Shown: positions 6,047 to 15,824, numbered from the stretch's first letter. The stretch: 28,423 nt of DNA from JASJBU01 sp039714735 (GCA_039714735.1 JBDLIT010000042.1:1-28423), one strand, 5' to 3'. Numbers and translations: made by a program. Notes: generated by a model not told the origin, from the sequence alone.

Positions 6047-8296
6047 ATGTACATAAGCAGATCCTACATCTCGGCGTTTTACGCACCTTTCCTGCTCTCG
6101 AGCATTCTCTTCTGTAACCCGACTTTCAGTCAGGATAACGGCCTGTCAGCCGATTATTTTTTTGAGGATCTGCCGGTCGTTCTTTCAGCCACACGCCTCT
6201 CCCAACCGGTCTCAGATATTCCTGCGGCGATGACCATCATCGACCGCGAGATGATCGAGGCCTCAGGCGTAATGAGCATTCCCGATCTGTTGCGCATCGT
6301 CCCAGGCATGACCGTTGGATTCTATTCCGGCTCCAGGGCCACCGTCTCCTATCATGGCATGGCAGACCAGTACGCCCGGGATATGCAGGTGCTGATTGAT
6401 GGAAGATCTATCTACGATCCTGGTTATGGAGGAGTCTCCTGGCCCGACATGCCCATCGAACTGGATGAGATTTCCCGCATCGAAGTAGTTAGGGGGCCCA
6501 ATGCGGCCGCTTATGGATCCAACTCCTATGCAGGGGTCATCAATATCATAACGGAGCATCCTGCAGATCAGCTTGGGACCACCATTAAGACCATCCTCGG
6601 TGAAGGGGAAAGACGAAAACTCTACGGCCGATATGCAGATATCGATGATGATGTTGCTTATCGCATCTCTGCAAATTACCAGGAACAGGATGGGTTTGAC
6701 TCCATACCGGATGATGAAAGGACCCGCTGGTTCAGCTTTCACGGAGACTATACACCAGATGATCAGAACAACTTTCATGCGATGCTGGGGGCCAGTGAGG
6801 GCACCTATGAGGAAGGATTCAACGAGATTGCCCAGACTGTCAGAGAGCTTGATAACACCTATAACTATCAACAACTTCGCTGGGAACACCAGGCATCACC
6901 CAGCAATCGGATCGAGTTACAGTTCTACCATAATTTTTTAGAAATAGAGGATAACTTCCAATCATCCGCACTTTCCGACTTGATAAAAAACTGGGAGGGT
7001 TGGGAGACCCTGAACCTCGAACCATTCTATCCCTTCCCGGTTCCCGTAGACGACAGACCGGATGCCCTTGCACAGTATCTCTCGTTTGATGAAGAAACAG
7101 GTTTACCGGTCTATTGGGATTATGCGTCTTTACTATCCGCACTCAATATGACCGATTCTCCCCTTGCCGCCTCCTGGCTGGGTTTCAAGTCCCATCGTTA
7201 TGATCTGGAGATGCAGCAGACTCTAACGCCCATGGATAGTTTGAGGTTGGTCTGGGGCCTTGGATTTCGTCAGGACAGCGTGGAAGGACTCTGGATATTC
7301 CATCAGGATGAAACCATTACCCGTGACCAGTCGAGGATCTTCGGCAATATCGAATGGCGCATGACACCGGACCTGGTCACCAATATCGGAGGCATGCTGG
7401 AAAAGTTCGAGAAAAAAGACCCATTGTTTTCGCCTAGGCTGGCCCTCAATTACCATTTGAATGAGCACAACACCCTCAGAGCCAGTGCCTCAAGGGCCTA
7501 TCGAATGCCGACCCTCTATGAGGATTATGTCAATCTCGTAGTATTTCTGGATGGCCCCCTGAATGACCTCAACACCCGCAGGATAGCCACTGAAAACCTC
7601 GAGCCACAGAAGATCGACAGCTATGAACTGGGATATTTCGGAAACTTTCCTGACTATGATCTGACGCTTGATTTAAGGTTTTTTTATGAAAAATTGGAAA
7701 ACATCATCGATGAATACAGAAACCTGGACCTGTCCAATCCGGATCGTGGATTGACTGATCCAACTGCACTTGCAGTACTTGACCGTCTCAACGATGCGAT
7801 ACATGAGGGCGCCTTTACCTACTCCAACGAGGCGGAAGCCAGAATCAGGGGCGTCGAAGTCAATATTCATTACAAGCCCACACCGGCCGATCTTCTGTTC
7901 CTCGGCTATAGTTATCTAGATACGGATGGAACTCATTTGGCTGAAATTAAAGATGGCGAAAAACGATTCAATGACGTGATATCCGAGAATGTACCAGATC
8001 ATACATTCAGCATCCTGGGCAGCCACCGTTTCGATAATGGATTCCAGATCAGTTCCGCTTACTATTTCATGGACGACATGAACTGGCCCGGCGAGGGTGA
8101 CGAAGTGCCCAGCTATAATCGCTGGGATATCCGTCTTGCCAAGCACTTCGATTATGTGGGTTTGGATGCTGAGGTTGCGCTCTTCCTGCAGAATGCCGGG
8201 GGTGATAACACCGACTTTTTTGAAGATGAAGAAACGGGCCAAATCAACGTCTGGGAGAGACGCGCCTTCCTCCAAGCCAAAATTAACTTTCACTGA
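6047..8296 (+). CDS. TonB-dependent outer-membrane receptor
   Basis: Outer-membrane beta-barrel receptor of 749 aa with an N-terminal plug. An N-terminal signal peptide (about residues 1-28, ending NPTFS-QDNG) is followed by LPVVLSATRL, a TonB-box-like region, and the plug (about 45-160) with VLIDGRSIYDPGYGG, the typical RIEVVRGPNAAAYGSNSYAGVINI block and IITEHPA. The rest alternates barrel strands and acidic loops, with a YRMPTLYEDY segment near the start of the last third and a C-terminal strand ending FLQAKINFH. ATG 6047 is preferred; a TTG at 6041 is also in frame and neither has a good RBS. The plug resembles the vitamin/siderophore receptor class, but the ligand cannot be read from sequence. 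It lies 83 nt upstream of a periplasmic binding protein and a sensor kinase on the same strand, which suggests a sensing or sensing-plus-uptake role. Confidence 0.9.
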   Translation: MYISRSYISAFYAPFLLSSILFCNPTFSQDNGLSADYFFEDLPVVLSATRLSQPVSDIPAAMTIIDREMIEASGVMSIPDLLRIVPGMTVGFYSGSRATVSYHGMADQYARDMQVLIDGRSIYDPGYGGVSWPDMPIELDEISRIEVVRGPNAAAYGSNSYAGVINIITEHPADQLGTTIKTILGEGERRKLYGRYADIDDDVAYRISANYQEQDGFDSIPDDERTRWFSFHGDYTPDDQNNFHAMLGASEGTYEEGFNEIAQTVRELDNTYNYQQLRWEHQASPSNRIELQFYHNFLEIEDNFQSSALSDLIKNWEGWETLNLEPFYPFPVPVDDRPDALAQYLSFDEETGLPVYWDYASLLSALNMTDSPLAASWLGFKSHRYDLEMQQTLTPMDSLRLVWGLGFRQDSVEGLWIFHQDETITRDQSRIFGNIEWRMTPDLVTNIGGMLEKFEKKDPLFSPRLALNYHLNEHNTLRASASRAYRMPTLYEDYVNLVVFLDGPLNDLNTRRIATENLEPQKIDSYELGYFGNFPDYDLTLDLRFFYEKLENIIDEYRNLDLSNPDRGLTDPTALAVLDRLNDAIHEGAFTYSNEAEARIRGVEVNIHYKPTPADLLFLGYSYLDTDGTHLAEIKDGEKRFNDVISENVPDHTFSILGSHRFDNGFQISSAYYFMDDMNWPGEGDEVPSYNRWDIRLAKHFDYVGLDAEVALFLQNAGGDNTDFFEDEETGQINVWERRAFLQAKINFH

Positions 8297-8379
8297 TTTT
8301 GCTGTAGATTCAGCTTGTTATAACCGTTAGGGATAGACATACACTCAATCAAATTTGTTTGTTTGCTAGGGAATAAGTT

Positions 8380-9381
8380 TTGGGCGATCGGCAAGAACCT
8401 CAGTCTGTTCTGGAGATTGGCTTCCTTGATGGAATACCGAAACTGCTGGCCTGCGTGATATTCAGCATTGTTATTTGTTTCTACCCCACTTCGCCCCATG
8501 CCTCAGATCAAACCACCAACATACTCATTCTGAAGAGTGGCACAGCATCGTTTTACGATAATGTAGTTGACCACATAAAAAAACACTTCGACCATCTCTG
8601 CGCCTCCGAAGGTAAATTCTGCAACAAACTCAATATTCAAAGCTATATATCGAATGAAGCAAAACCAATTTACCAGGAGTATGGCCTGGTGATTACATTG
8701 GGCTTGAAGGCTCGAGACTATGCATTACGGCATTTAAACCGCTCCACTATAATCAACGCCATGGTGCCGAATCATGCGGGCATCGATTCAGATATAACGC
8801 GCAGTCCCAAAACATACCGGACAATCATCCTCGAGCAACCCATAGAGAGAAGTTTTCATCTGATTAAAAAAATTCTCCAGCCTGCCCGGCGAATCGGCAT
8901 TTTGATCAGGCCGTCAGAACACCGCCATATCAATAACCTTGCCAAGAAAGCTAAAAAGGTCGGTTTGTCGATTCACACAGAAGTTATTGAAAATGAGGAT
9001 GAGATCGGTAGGAAGCTTTCAATGCTTCTTGACCGGGTCGACGTCCTTCTCGCGCAACCCGACAACAAGTTATACAACCGCAAGACGGTATCCAAGATAC
9101 TGTTATCCTCATATCGTAAAAATATTCCGGTAATCGGATACTCTTCTGCCTATGTGAAAGCGGGTGCTTTGGCTGCTGTTTATTCTTCGCCGGAAGATAT
9201 CGGAAAAGATATTGGGGTGACTATAGCCGATTACCTGGCGCATCGAAAAATACCTACCGGTTCCATTTTTCCAAGTTTTTTCTCTGTATCTATCAATGAG
9301 AAAGTGGGAGCTTCACTTGGCATACAGCTGAAATCAGAACCTGATGATATTGTCAAATATATCCAGGAAAATGAGCAATGA
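8380..9381 (+). CDS. Periplasmic ABC_sub_bind-type substrate-binding protein
   Basis: Predicted secreted binding protein of 333 aa. A hydrophobic segment (KLLACVIFSIVICFY) ends at PHASDQ, consistent with signal peptidase cleavage around residue 42. The mature part alternates strands and helices in the manner of the ABC_sub_bind family (Pfam PF04392): NILILKSGT near its start, VITLGLKARDYAL, then EQPIERSFHLIKKILQPARRIGIL at the lobe junction and IPVIGYSSAYVKAGALAAVYSSPEDIG. TTG 8380 is taken as the start because it precedes the signal sequence and follows AGGGA at suitable spacing; no upstream ATG fits. No permease or ATPase gene is adjacent. The last codons overlap the sensor-kinase start (ATGA), implying translational coupling, so this protein probably presents a ligand to that kinase. 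Confidence 0.8.
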   Translation: MGDRQEPQSVLEIGFLDGIPKLLACVIFSIVICFYPTSPHASDQTTNILILKSGTASFYDNVVDHIKKHFDHLCASEGKFCNKLNIQSYISNEAKPIYQEYGLVITLGLKARDYALRHLNRSTIINAMVPNHAGIDSDITRSPKTYRTIILEQPIERSFHLIKKILQPARRIGILIRPSEHRHINNLAKKAKKVGLSIHTEVIENEDEIGRKLSMLLDRVDVLLAQPDNKLYNRKTVSKILLSSYRKNIPVIGYSSAYVKAGALAAVYSSPEDIGKDIGVTIADYLAHRKIPTGSIFPSFFSVSINEKVGASLGIQLKSEPDDIVKYIQENEQ

Positions 9382-12152
9382 GACACATACAGATAAAGAC
9401 CTTGAGGACTCGAGCACTGATACTAGGTCTGCTTCCCGCAACTATTTTAGCCCTATCCATTACTGCATACCTGATTAATTCGCAGCTTAATAGCCTTACG
9501 GATAACTTTGCCGAACGCGGCAGATACATGGCCAAGGAAGCAGCTGCATTCTGTGTCTATGGACTCTTTACTCAAGACCAGGCAATTCTTGAAAAGAATT
9601 TAAAACCGGTATTTCATCAGCAGGATATCCTAAGTATCAAAGTATTTAACGTTTCAAACAAACTCCTAGCAGATCTCAGTAACACGAATCCTGAACAGGC
9701 TTTGCCGGAAAACACAAAATTTTTAACATTTTACGAACCCGTCATATACGGACTGGAATCCCTAGAGATTTCTGATTATCCGGAACAACTCATCAATACA
9801 AGCCGATCAGAGACAAACAATGTAATGGGGCGTGTCATTATCAGTTTAAGTACTCAACGCCTGGATAGAAAACGACAACAGATTCTTGAGAATAGTCTTT
9901 TTATTTTGATCATCGGTCTGCTCTTGACCGCCCTTTTTGCAGTAACGCTTAGTGAAAGTGTGATAAATCCGATCACACGCCTGACTCAAGCGGTAAAGCG
10001 CATGAAACAAGGCGATCTTTCTGTAGAAGTTCCGGCAATGTCAAGTGGAGAACTGAAAAGCCTTGAAGATGCTTTTAATGAAATGTCCGTTCAGTTGAAA
10101 GAATCTCATGAATCCATGCAACAACAGATCGATCAGGCAACATCGGATCTAACTGAAACCATGGAGGCGCTTGAGATACAAAATGTAGAGCTCGATCTAG
10201 CGAAAAAACGTGCGCTTCAAGCCAGCCATGCAAAATCCAGGTTCCTGGCCAATATGAGTCACGAGATTCGCACACCTATGAATGGAGTTATCGGGTTTGC
10301 AGATCTGCTATTCGCATCAGGGCTCAGCTCCGAACAGAAGGATCTGGTAAAAACCATCTCAAAATCAGCCAGAAGTCTTCTGGATATCATCAATAAGATT
10401 CTGGACTATTCAAAACTCGAGTATGGAAATCTTGAACCCGAAATAGCACCTTTCCACATCTATGAGTGTTTTGAAGAGCCTGTTGTCCTGCTGGCTCCCT
10501 CAGCACACGAAAAAGGCTTGGAACTTGTATTGATGATCTACTCAGATGTACCCAAACAACTGATAGGTGATGAAACACGTATACGGCAAATCTTAGTGAA
10601 TCTTTTGAGCAATGCGATAAAGTTCACTCACACTGGTGAGGTTGTTATACGCGTCATGCTTGATGAAGTAACAGACAAAGACTGCGTCTTATCATTTTCC
10701 GTCACAGATACAGGCATCGGAATAGACAGGAAATCACAAGACAATCTGTTTGATTCATTCAAACAAGCAGACTCTTCCACCAGCCGAATGTATGGCGGAA
10801 CAGGACTGGGTTTAAGTATCAGTAAAAAACTCGCACAATCCATGAACGGCCAGATTTACTTCGAAAGCCAGCTAGGTACCGGCTCGATGTTTCAAGTAAA
10901 ATTGAAGATGACCAAAACAAGATCCCGCAACCTTGAAATCACGCATCCTCCATTCAGGCAAAAGGAGTGCCTTCTCATTGCGCAGCACAAACGCTCACAA
11001 CTATCCCTTTCACACCAATTCGAAAGACTTGGAATGCATGTGAACAAGCAGAAGGATATCAATCAGTATGCTACGAAAACTGATGGCTACGATTTGGTGG
11101 CTATCTGCTTTACCAAGGATGAAATGGATTTGTATATAATGGATAATAGCCCTCTACTTCCATTAAAAAACTGCAAGCCTCCACTACTTATACTACTAAG
11201 TTCTTCAGATCGTAATGCCATTGAAAAATTTCAAATCTCGCCAAATACCTGGGTACTACCCAAACCCATCAGCGACGACACACTGACATCCAAATTGCAT
11301 GAAATGTTCTCTTCTGATCAAAATGTCCAACCGCTCCGTGACGCCCAGCCAGCCATACACAAGAGCAACAACTTACTCGCAGGAAGAAATATTCTTATAG
11401 TGGACGACAATGAAATCAACCTGAAACTGGTCAATCTTTTACTCAGTGAGCAAGGTGCATCCGTTACTCAGGCAAAGGATGGTTTACAAGCTATACACGT
11501 TACCTCGGATCAATCTTATGATTTGATATTGATGGATGTCCACATGCCACTCATAAAAGGAACCGATGCATGTAGACAAATACGTATGACTAATAATTCA
11601 AATCAACAAACCCCCATAGTGGCTTTAACGGCTGATGCCGTACCACAAACCAGGCATGAAATCATTGAGGCCGGTATGAATGGTTATCTACTAAAACCCA
11701 TAGATAATTCACAGCTTTTGGATGTCATACTGCCACTCCTGGAGACAAACTCAGCCAACTCACCACTGCCGGATTCAACAGATCAATTTAAAAACACCGA
11801 TACCAATGACAAACTACCTATCAGAGACAAAGACAAGTTACTGAAAGCCACTGGTGGTGATCAATTTGTGGCGGATGACATGTTTGACACCTTCATCCGT
11901 GAACTACCTGATGAGATCCAAACCATTAAAAAACATTTCAATGCATCAAATTGGGAGTATTTATGGGAGACCGTGCATCGCCTGCATGGAGCCACATCTA
12001 TCTGTGGTGTACCTGCTCTAAATGCTGCTGTTGTCCAACTTGAAGCCGTTTGTAAAAAGAGACATATTACACAAACAGAACTTATGATAAGCCAACTTGA
12101 AATAGAAGCAGAAAATCTTTTGAATACAACACATCCTCCGACTATTGTTTGA
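9378..12152 (+). CDS. BarA/GacS-type hybrid sensor histidine kinase (HAMP-HisKA-HATPase-REC-Hpt)
   Basis: Inner-membrane phosphorelay kinase of 924 aa. TM1 (about 12-33) and TM2 (173-192) enclose a periplasmic domain of about 140 residues. HAMP (193-245) and a coiled coil (243-285) follow, then HisKA with MSHEIRTPMNG (phospho-acceptor His295), HATPase with N-box RIRQILVNLLSNAIKF, DTGIGID and GGTGLGLSIS. Residues about 528-645 look like a receiver that has lost its acidic pocket and Asp. A complete receiver follows (ILIVDDNEIN, phospho-Asp720 in LMDVHMP, LKP), then Hpt with His867 (VHRLHG). These sites lie close to His302, Asp718 and His861 of E. coli BarA, so the architecture is collinear with BarA/GacS. 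Linkage to a binding protein and a TonB receptor is unlike the usual lone barA, suggesting a paralogue with a dedicated input. No response regulator is nearby, so its output protein is encoded elsewhere. Confidence 0.92.
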   Translation: MRHIQIKTLRTRALILGLLPATILALSITAYLINSQLNSLTDNFAERGRYMAKEAAAFCVYGLFTQDQAILEKNLKPVFHQQDILSIKVFNVSNKLLADLSNTNPEQALPENTKFLTFYEPVIYGLESLEISDYPEQLINTSRSETNNVMGRVIISLSTQRLDRKRQQILENSLFILIIGLLLTALFAVTLSESVINPITRLTQAVKRMKQGDLSVEVPAMSSGELKSLEDAFNEMSVQLKESHESMQQQIDQATSDLTETMEALEIQNVELDLAKKRALQASHAKSRFLANMSHEIRTPMNGVIGFADLLFASGLSSEQKDLVKTISKSARSLLDIINKILDYSKLEYGNLEPEIAPFHIYECFEEPVVLLAPSAHEKGLELVLMIYSDVPKQLIGDETRIRQILVNLLSNAIKFTHTGEVVIRVMLDEVTDKDCVLSFSVTDTGIGIDRKSQDNLFDSFKQADSSTSRMYGGTGLGLSISKKLAQSMNGQIYFESQLGTGSMFQVKLKMTKTRSRNLEITHPPFRQKECLLIAQHKRSQLSLSHQFERLGMHVNKQKDINQYATKTDGYDLVAICFTKDEMDLYIMDNSPLLPLKNCKPPLLILLSSSDRNAIEKFQISPNTWVLPKPISDDTLTSKLHEMFSSDQNVQPLRDAQPAIHKSNNLLAGRNILIVDDNEINLKLVNLLLSEQGASVTQAKDGLQAIHVTSDQSYDLILMDVHMPLIKGTDACRQIRMTNNSNQQTPIVALTADAVPQTRHEIIEAGMNGYLLKPIDNSQLLDVILPLLETNSANSPLPDSTDQFKNTDTNDKLPIRDKDKLLKATGGDQFVADDMFDTFIRELPDEIQTIKKHFNASNWEYLWETVHRLHGATSICGVPALNAAVVQLEAVCKKRHITQTELMISQLEIEAENLLNTTHPPTIV

Positions 12153-12200
12153 AGTCGGTAAACTTTTGAAAGACAGTTCACACCACAAAAATAGCTGGTT

Positions 12201-12995
12201 ATGTCATCCACAAAACCCATCGGTATATTTGATTCAGGCATTGGTGGCCTGTCTGTTCTCTCTCATATCAGAGAATGCATGCCTGCAGAGGATCTGATCT
12301 ATGTTTCTGACACCCGGCATCTACCCTATGGAACCAAAAGTCCAAGTCATGTCAAAAAGAGATCACTACTCATCACTGAATTCCTGATTGAGCAGGGAGT
12401 AAAGTCTGTCGTAGTGGCATGCAACACAGCAACGGCTGCTTCCATTACAACCCTCCGCAATCAATTCAATATCCCCATCATCGGTATGGAACCAGGTGTT
12501 AAACCGGGTATAGAAAACAGCAGTAACGGCAAGGTTGCCATATTAGCGACCGATGGAACACTTGGCAGTTTAAAATTCCAGGAACTCATGCAGCGTTTCA
12601 GTGGCCATACAACAATTGTGATTCAACCCTGTCATGGCTGGGTTGAATTGGTAGAAGAGCAATATTCTGATGATTCTGACTTGGATTCAGTCATTCGAGA
12701 ACAGCTGCACCCGCTCATGGAGCAGGGTGTAGACACCCTGGTGCTTGGCTGTACTCACTATCCATTTCTCAGACAGCATATTGATAGGATTGCAGGAGGA
12801 AAAGCGCATATCATCGATACTGGGGAGGCGGTCGCCAAGCAATTAAAACGGCGGCTCGCGGCACAAGATCTTCTCAACCTAACCCCACATACAGGTACAG
12901 AACAATTCTGGAGCAGTGCTCCTAGCCCTACAACGGAACGAATTGTTTCGCGACTTTTGGATAAGCCGTGTGTACTTAACCAACTGCCGGAGTAG
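12201..12995 (+). CDS. murI: Glutamate racemase
   Basis: Cytoplasmic cofactor-independent racemase that supplies D-glutamate for peptidoglycan. The protein is 264 aa, the usual size. IGIFDSGIGGLSVL near the N-terminus carries the conserved Asp-Ser pair. The two catalytic cysteines are Cys74 in VACNTATA and Cys184 in LGCTHYPF. ATG 12201 is preceded by a weak AGCTGG. It begins 48 nt after the sensor kinase on the same strand, so read-through transcription is possible, but murI is a housekeeping gene with no evident tie to the sensory cluster. Confidence 0.96.
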   Translation: MSSTKPIGIFDSGIGGLSVLSHIRECMPAEDLIYVSDTRHLPYGTKSPSHVKKRSLLITEFLIEQGVKSVVVACNTATAASITTLRNQFNIPIIGMEPGVKPGIENSSNGKVAILATDGTLGSLKFQELMQRFSGHTTIVIQPCHGWVELVEEQYSDDSDLDSVIREQLHPLMEQGVDTLVLGCTHYPFLRQHIDRIAGGKAHIIDTGEAVAKQLKRRLAAQDLLNLTPHTGTEQFWSSAPSPTTERIVSRLLDKPCVLNQLPE

Positions 12996-13154
12996 AACAT
13001 TTTCATATCAGCCCTTGATCACAGGAAATTGCACGCTTTACAGCCTTACCTTCACATCTCCTGGGATAGCACTCCTCAACAGCCCAGTTTGCACATGCAT
13101 AATTTTCGGACAATTGTGTCAATTACCCAACTGTTCTGAGAAAATAGACTGACT

Positions 13155-14039
13155 ATGCAAAAATCAGTAAATAATCCCTTTGAACTATTCAACGAGAGCG
13201 CCTACCAAGGTTGGCGCGAATCGAAACTCTCTGACTATCCCAAAGAAATTGGTGACCTGGTGGTAGAGATAGGAAATCCGCATCGATTAACTGACCATGA
13301 ACATCAGGCGCTGCTGACTCTTTGTAAGAAAACCAATATGGCGATCTGGTCGGGACTTACGGGACATGACTCTGATAAAAACATAATCCGCGACCTGGGT
13401 CGCTGCTTCGGCCTTGAGCATCTCGATCACAACATGTGCGCCGATGATGATGCCATTACGTCGCTCACGGTCCAGCCTGACGACCTGCATCAGGGTTATA
13501 TCCCCTATTCAAACCGCCCGATCGCATGGCATACCGACGGCTACTACAACCCACTGGATCATCAGATACACGGATTGTTGCTGCATTGTGTACAGCCTGC
13601 AGATGAGGGCGGAGAAAACGACCTGTTGGATCATGAGATTGTCTATCTGCTGATCCGGGATGAAAATCCTGACTATATTCGGGCCCTGATGCACCCCGAA
13701 GCAATGACCATTCCGCCCAACATCGTAGATGGCAAAGAGCTTAGACCAGCTCGCACAGGACCCATCTTCGCTATCTATCCGGACGGCCACTTGCATATGC
13801 GCTACACGGATCGCAGCCGCAGTATCGAATGGCGGGATGATTCTTTACTCAAGGAAGCCGTCGGGTTTTTAAAACAGACCCTCAAGACACCTTCACCTTG
13901 GCATTTTTGTGGAAAACTGGAAGCGGGACAGGGCCTGATCAGCAACAATGTATTACATACTCGAAGCGGTTTCAGCGATCACACGCACAGCCGTCTGCTC
14001 TATCGAGCCCGCTATTTCGACCGAATACAGAGTACCTGA
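13155..14039 (+). CDS. TauD/TfdA-family Fe(II)/2-oxoglutarate-dependent dioxygenase
   Basis: Cytoplasmic oxygenase of 294 aa. Iron ligands are visible as His126-x-Asp128 in IAWHTDGYYN and a distal His268 in NNVLHTRSGF; Arg280 or Arg284 near RLLYRARY is the likely 2-oxoglutarate partner. EGGENDLLDH after the first motif is typical of the fold. The family hydroxylates varied substrates such as taurine, aryl ethers and carnitine precursors, and nothing here identifies the substrate. No sulfonate or other transporter genes adjoin it. It follows murI after 159 nt, with a weak RBS, and is convergent with purF across a strong inverted repeat. Confidence 0.85.
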   Translation: MQKSVNNPFELFNESAYQGWRESKLSDYPKEIGDLVVEIGNPHRLTDHEHQALLTLCKKTNMAIWSGLTGHDSDKNIIRDLGRCFGLEHLDHNMCADDDAITSLTVQPDDLHQGYIPYSNRPIAWHTDGYYNPLDHQIHGLLLHCVQPADEGGENDLLDHEIVYLLIRDENPDYIRALMHPEAMTIPPNIVDGKELRPARTGPIFAIYPDGHLHMRYTDRSRSIEWRDDSLLKEAVGFLKQTLKTPSPWHFCGKLEAGQGLISNNVLHTRSGFSDHTHSRLLYRARYFDRIQST

Positions 14040-14092
14040 CAATTTAATTTCGGATATCAATCAGGAAGCGATACACCAAAAAGTTCATAGAT

Positions 14093-14167
14093 TAGCCGAC
14101 ATATTTTTCTGGGGGTGTCGATAGCAAGGATGCTTTCCCGGCGTCCCGCAGAAAAACATATCGGCTA
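14093..14167. terminator. Large inverted repeat between convergent genes (probable bidirectional terminator)
   Basis: Arms TAGCCGACATATTTTTCTG (14093-14111) and its near complement (14149-14167) match at 17 of 19 positions. The interior also folds, with GGGGTGTCG against CGGCGTCCC through wobble pairs, and AGCA/TGCT around AGGA at the tip. A/T-rich runs are inside the stem rather than after it, so classic intrinsic termination is not certain. Position between convergent dioxygenase and purF genes supports a bidirectional terminator. Confidence 0.55.
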
Positions 14168-14198
14168 TCCAATGTTCACATGAATAAATACGCCCTGC

Positions 14199-15713
14199 TC
14201 AGGCATTATTGTGCAGATCGAGCATGCTCCTGTCGCCTGAATCCACTTTGATTTTCGCCCTGTCGTTGCGCAGTAATTCCAATTGTTCCAGGTAGGTGTC
14301 ACTCACATCCCCTGTCACATATTCACCATCGAAGACAGACGTGTCGAACTGTTCGATATCAGTCTTGCCTTTTTTCTGCACTGCGCTGATCAGGTCATCC
14401 AAATCCTGGTAGATCATTCGATCGGCGCCAATAATAGACCGCACATCGTCCACTGAACGGTTATTGGCAACAAGCTCAACGGCCGACGGCATGTCGATAC
14501 CATAGACATTGGGGTATCGGACCGGGGGTGCTGCAGATGCGAAGTAGACCTGCTTGGCGCCGGAATCACGCGCCATCTGAACAATCTGCTTGGACGTGGT
14601 GCCGCGCACCACGGAATCATCGACCAGTAGCACATTCTTACCCCTGAACTCCATATCGATAGCATTCAGTTTCTGCCGTACCGATTTTTTACGGACTGTC
14701 TGCCCCGGCATGATAAAGGTGCGGCCGATATACCGGTTCTTGATAAAACCTTCGGTATATCGAATACCCATCTCGTTGGCCAGTGAAAGGGCCGCTGTGC
14801 GACTGGTGTCGGGAATCGGTATGACGACGTCGATATCGTGATCGGGCCACTCCCGCAGGATCTTTTTCGCCAGTTTCTTGCCCATCCGGGATCGCGCCTT
14901 GTGTACGAAGACATCATCGATGATCGAATCCGGCCGGGCAAAATAGACGAACTCGAAAAGGCAGGGTGATTTCACCGGATTGGCGGCACACTGCTGGGCA
15001 TGTAACTGACCCTCTTTGGTCACGAAGACCGCCTCACCCGGCTCGATATCCCGCACCCGATCAAAGCCCAGCGTGTCCAGGGCGACACTTTCCGACGCTA
15101 TCATATACTCGGTCCCCTGCTCGGTCTCCCGCTTGCCGAACACAATCGGACGGATACCAAACGGATCGCGAAACCCGAGTACCCCGACTCCAGGTATCAT
15201 CGCCACTGCTGCATATCCTCCGCGGCAACGCTGATGTACACCAGCTACCGCCTTGAAGATATCTTCCGGCGCAATACGCAGTTTGTTCTGCTCCTGTAGC
15301 TCATGGGCAAAGATATTGAGCAGGATTTCGGAATCGGAAGAGGTGTTGATATGCCGTAGATCATCCCGGAACAGATCCTCCGTCAGTCCCTTTGCATTGG
15401 TCAGGTTCCCATTATGCGCAAGCGTGATCCCATAGGGTGAATTCACATAGAAAGGCTGGGCTTCTGCAGAGGATGAACCGCCGGCTGTGGGGTAACGCAC
15501 GTGCCCGATCCCCATATGCCCTCGCAGGCCGATCATGTGTCGGGTATGGAAGACATCCCGCGCAAGTCCGTTGGCCTTGCGCAGATGGAGTTTGCCACCC
15601 TCACAGGTCACTATACCTGCAGCATCCTGTCCACGATGCTGTAATACCAGCAGTGCATCATACAGAGACTGATTGACTGCCGACTTACCGACGATCCCCA
15701 CAATACCGCACAT
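14199..15713 (-). CDS. purF: Amidophosphoribosyltransferase
   Basis: First committed enzyme of purine synthesis, transferring ammonia from glutamine to PRPP. At 504 aa it matches the family (E. coli 505). The N-terminal glutaminase begins MCGIVGIVG, with Cys2 as the nucleophile exposed after Met removal, and continues with VLQHRGQDAAGI and HNGNLTNA. The phosphoribosyltransferase half has IPIPDTSRTAA and the PRPP loop VLLVDDSVVRGTT (about residues 356-368). GAGGGT immediately precedes the ATG. It follows cvpA by 111 nt on the same strand, the arrangement seen in E. coli. Confidence 0.97.
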   Translation of the reverse strand: MCGIVGIVGKSAVNQSLYDALLVLQHRGQDAAGIVTCEGGKLHLRKANGLARDVFHTRHMIGLRGHMGIGHVRYPTAGGSSSAEAQPFYVNSPYGITLAHNGNLTNAKGLTEDLFRDDLRHINTSSDSEILLNIFAHELQEQNKLRIAPEDIFKAVAGVHQRCRGGYAAVAMIPGVGVLGFRDPFGIRPIVFGKRETEQGTEYMIASESVALDTLGFDRVRDIEPGEAVFVTKEGQLHAQQCAANPVKSPCLFEFVYFARPDSIIDDVFVHKARSRMGKKLAKKILREWPDHDIDVVIPIPDTSRTAALSLANEMGIRYTEGFIKNRYIGRTFIMPGQTVRKKSVRQKLNAIDMEFRGKNVLLVDDSVVRGTTSKQIVQMARDSGAKQVYFASAAPPVRYPNVYGIDMPSAVELVANNRSVDDVRSIIGADRMIYQDLDDLISAVQKKGKTDIEQFDTSVFDGEYVTGDVSDTYLEQLELLRNDRAKIKVDSGDRSMLDLHNNA

Positions 15714-15824
15714 ACCCTCTCTCCGGCTGTTGGTCAGGGTGAATTATTAAAGCTATCAGGCAACTCTACCCAGTGGCAATGCCCTACGACATGAATTCTT
15801 TAAAAAAGATGGTTCCCAATCAGT

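Noticed and set aside
6263..6889. 208-codon minus-strand frame
   Set aside because: Antisense to the TonB receptor plug, which is clearly the coding strand.
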